Assembly (NCBI GenBank): GCA_900319895.1
Contig: ONQK01000203.1
Coordinates: forward strand, 1-5,012
DNA: 5,012 nucleotides
Source of the DNA: an uncultured Prevotella sp.
GTDB taxonomy: Bacteria > Bacteroidota > Bacteroidia > Bacteroidales > Bacteroidaceae
Direction of reading: 5' to 3'
The stretch's first letter is position 1, and the number at the start of each line of letters is the position of its first letter. Both the position numbers and the translations under genes were made by a program. Of the stretch, positions 4,976 to 5,012 are shown piece after piece. The notes below the pieces were generated by a model, which searched no databases, was not told where the DNA came from, and worked only from the letters and a program-made list of their open reading frames with translations.

Positions 4976-5012
4976 GAGACGATCTTATAATTATTTGACA
5001 GTTTACAAACTG

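Overview
The window looks like a chromosomal segment of a Bacteroidales bacterium, probably Prevotella or a close relative. Four observations support this. Several genes are preceded by the Bacteroidetes-type promoter pair TTTG (-33) and TAnnTTTG (-7) with a 20-bp spacer. Clear Shine-Dalgarno sequences are missing before the start codons. A DUF4834-family protein, a Bacteroidetes family, follows a psd-pssA pair. The tRNA gene does not encode its CCA end. This assignment rests on recognising families and motifs, not on a database search.

Layout: (1) 14-183, minus strand: a self-contained tRNA-Pro(GGG) transcription unit with promoter, tRNA and a U-tract terminator. (2) 229-693, minus strand: tadA, the tRNA adenosine deaminase. 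(3) 694-769: a compact divergent promoter region. The yraN promoter lies so close to the start codon that the mRNA should be almost leaderless. (4) 770-2614, plus strand: a tightly packed operon of yraN (UPF0102 nuclease-fold protein), birA (biotin-protein ligase without a DNA-binding domain) and pyrH (UMP kinase). (5) 2615-2759: a convergent intergenic region with a very strong hairpin. (6) 4432-2760, minus strand: psd, pssA and a small DUF4834 membrane protein, with its own promoter just upstream. (7) 4535-5012, minus strand: an AT-rich stretch with an unrecognised protein gene that appears broken by two frameshifts at A-homopolymers and runs to the window edge.

Functionally, most of the window is housekeeping. 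PssA makes phosphatidylserine from CDP-diacylglycerol and serine, and Psd decarboxylates it to phosphatidylethanolamine, so the two adjacent genes form the complete two-step route. PyrH supplies UDP for all pyrimidine nucleotides, BirA activates biotin enzymes, and TadA makes the wobble inosine of tRNA-Arg(ACG). The stretch least like the rest is the last ~480 bases, which is visibly AT-richer and may carry a decayed accessory gene, perhaps immunity-like. I found no CRISPR array, insertion sequence, riboswitch or clearly new multi-gene system.
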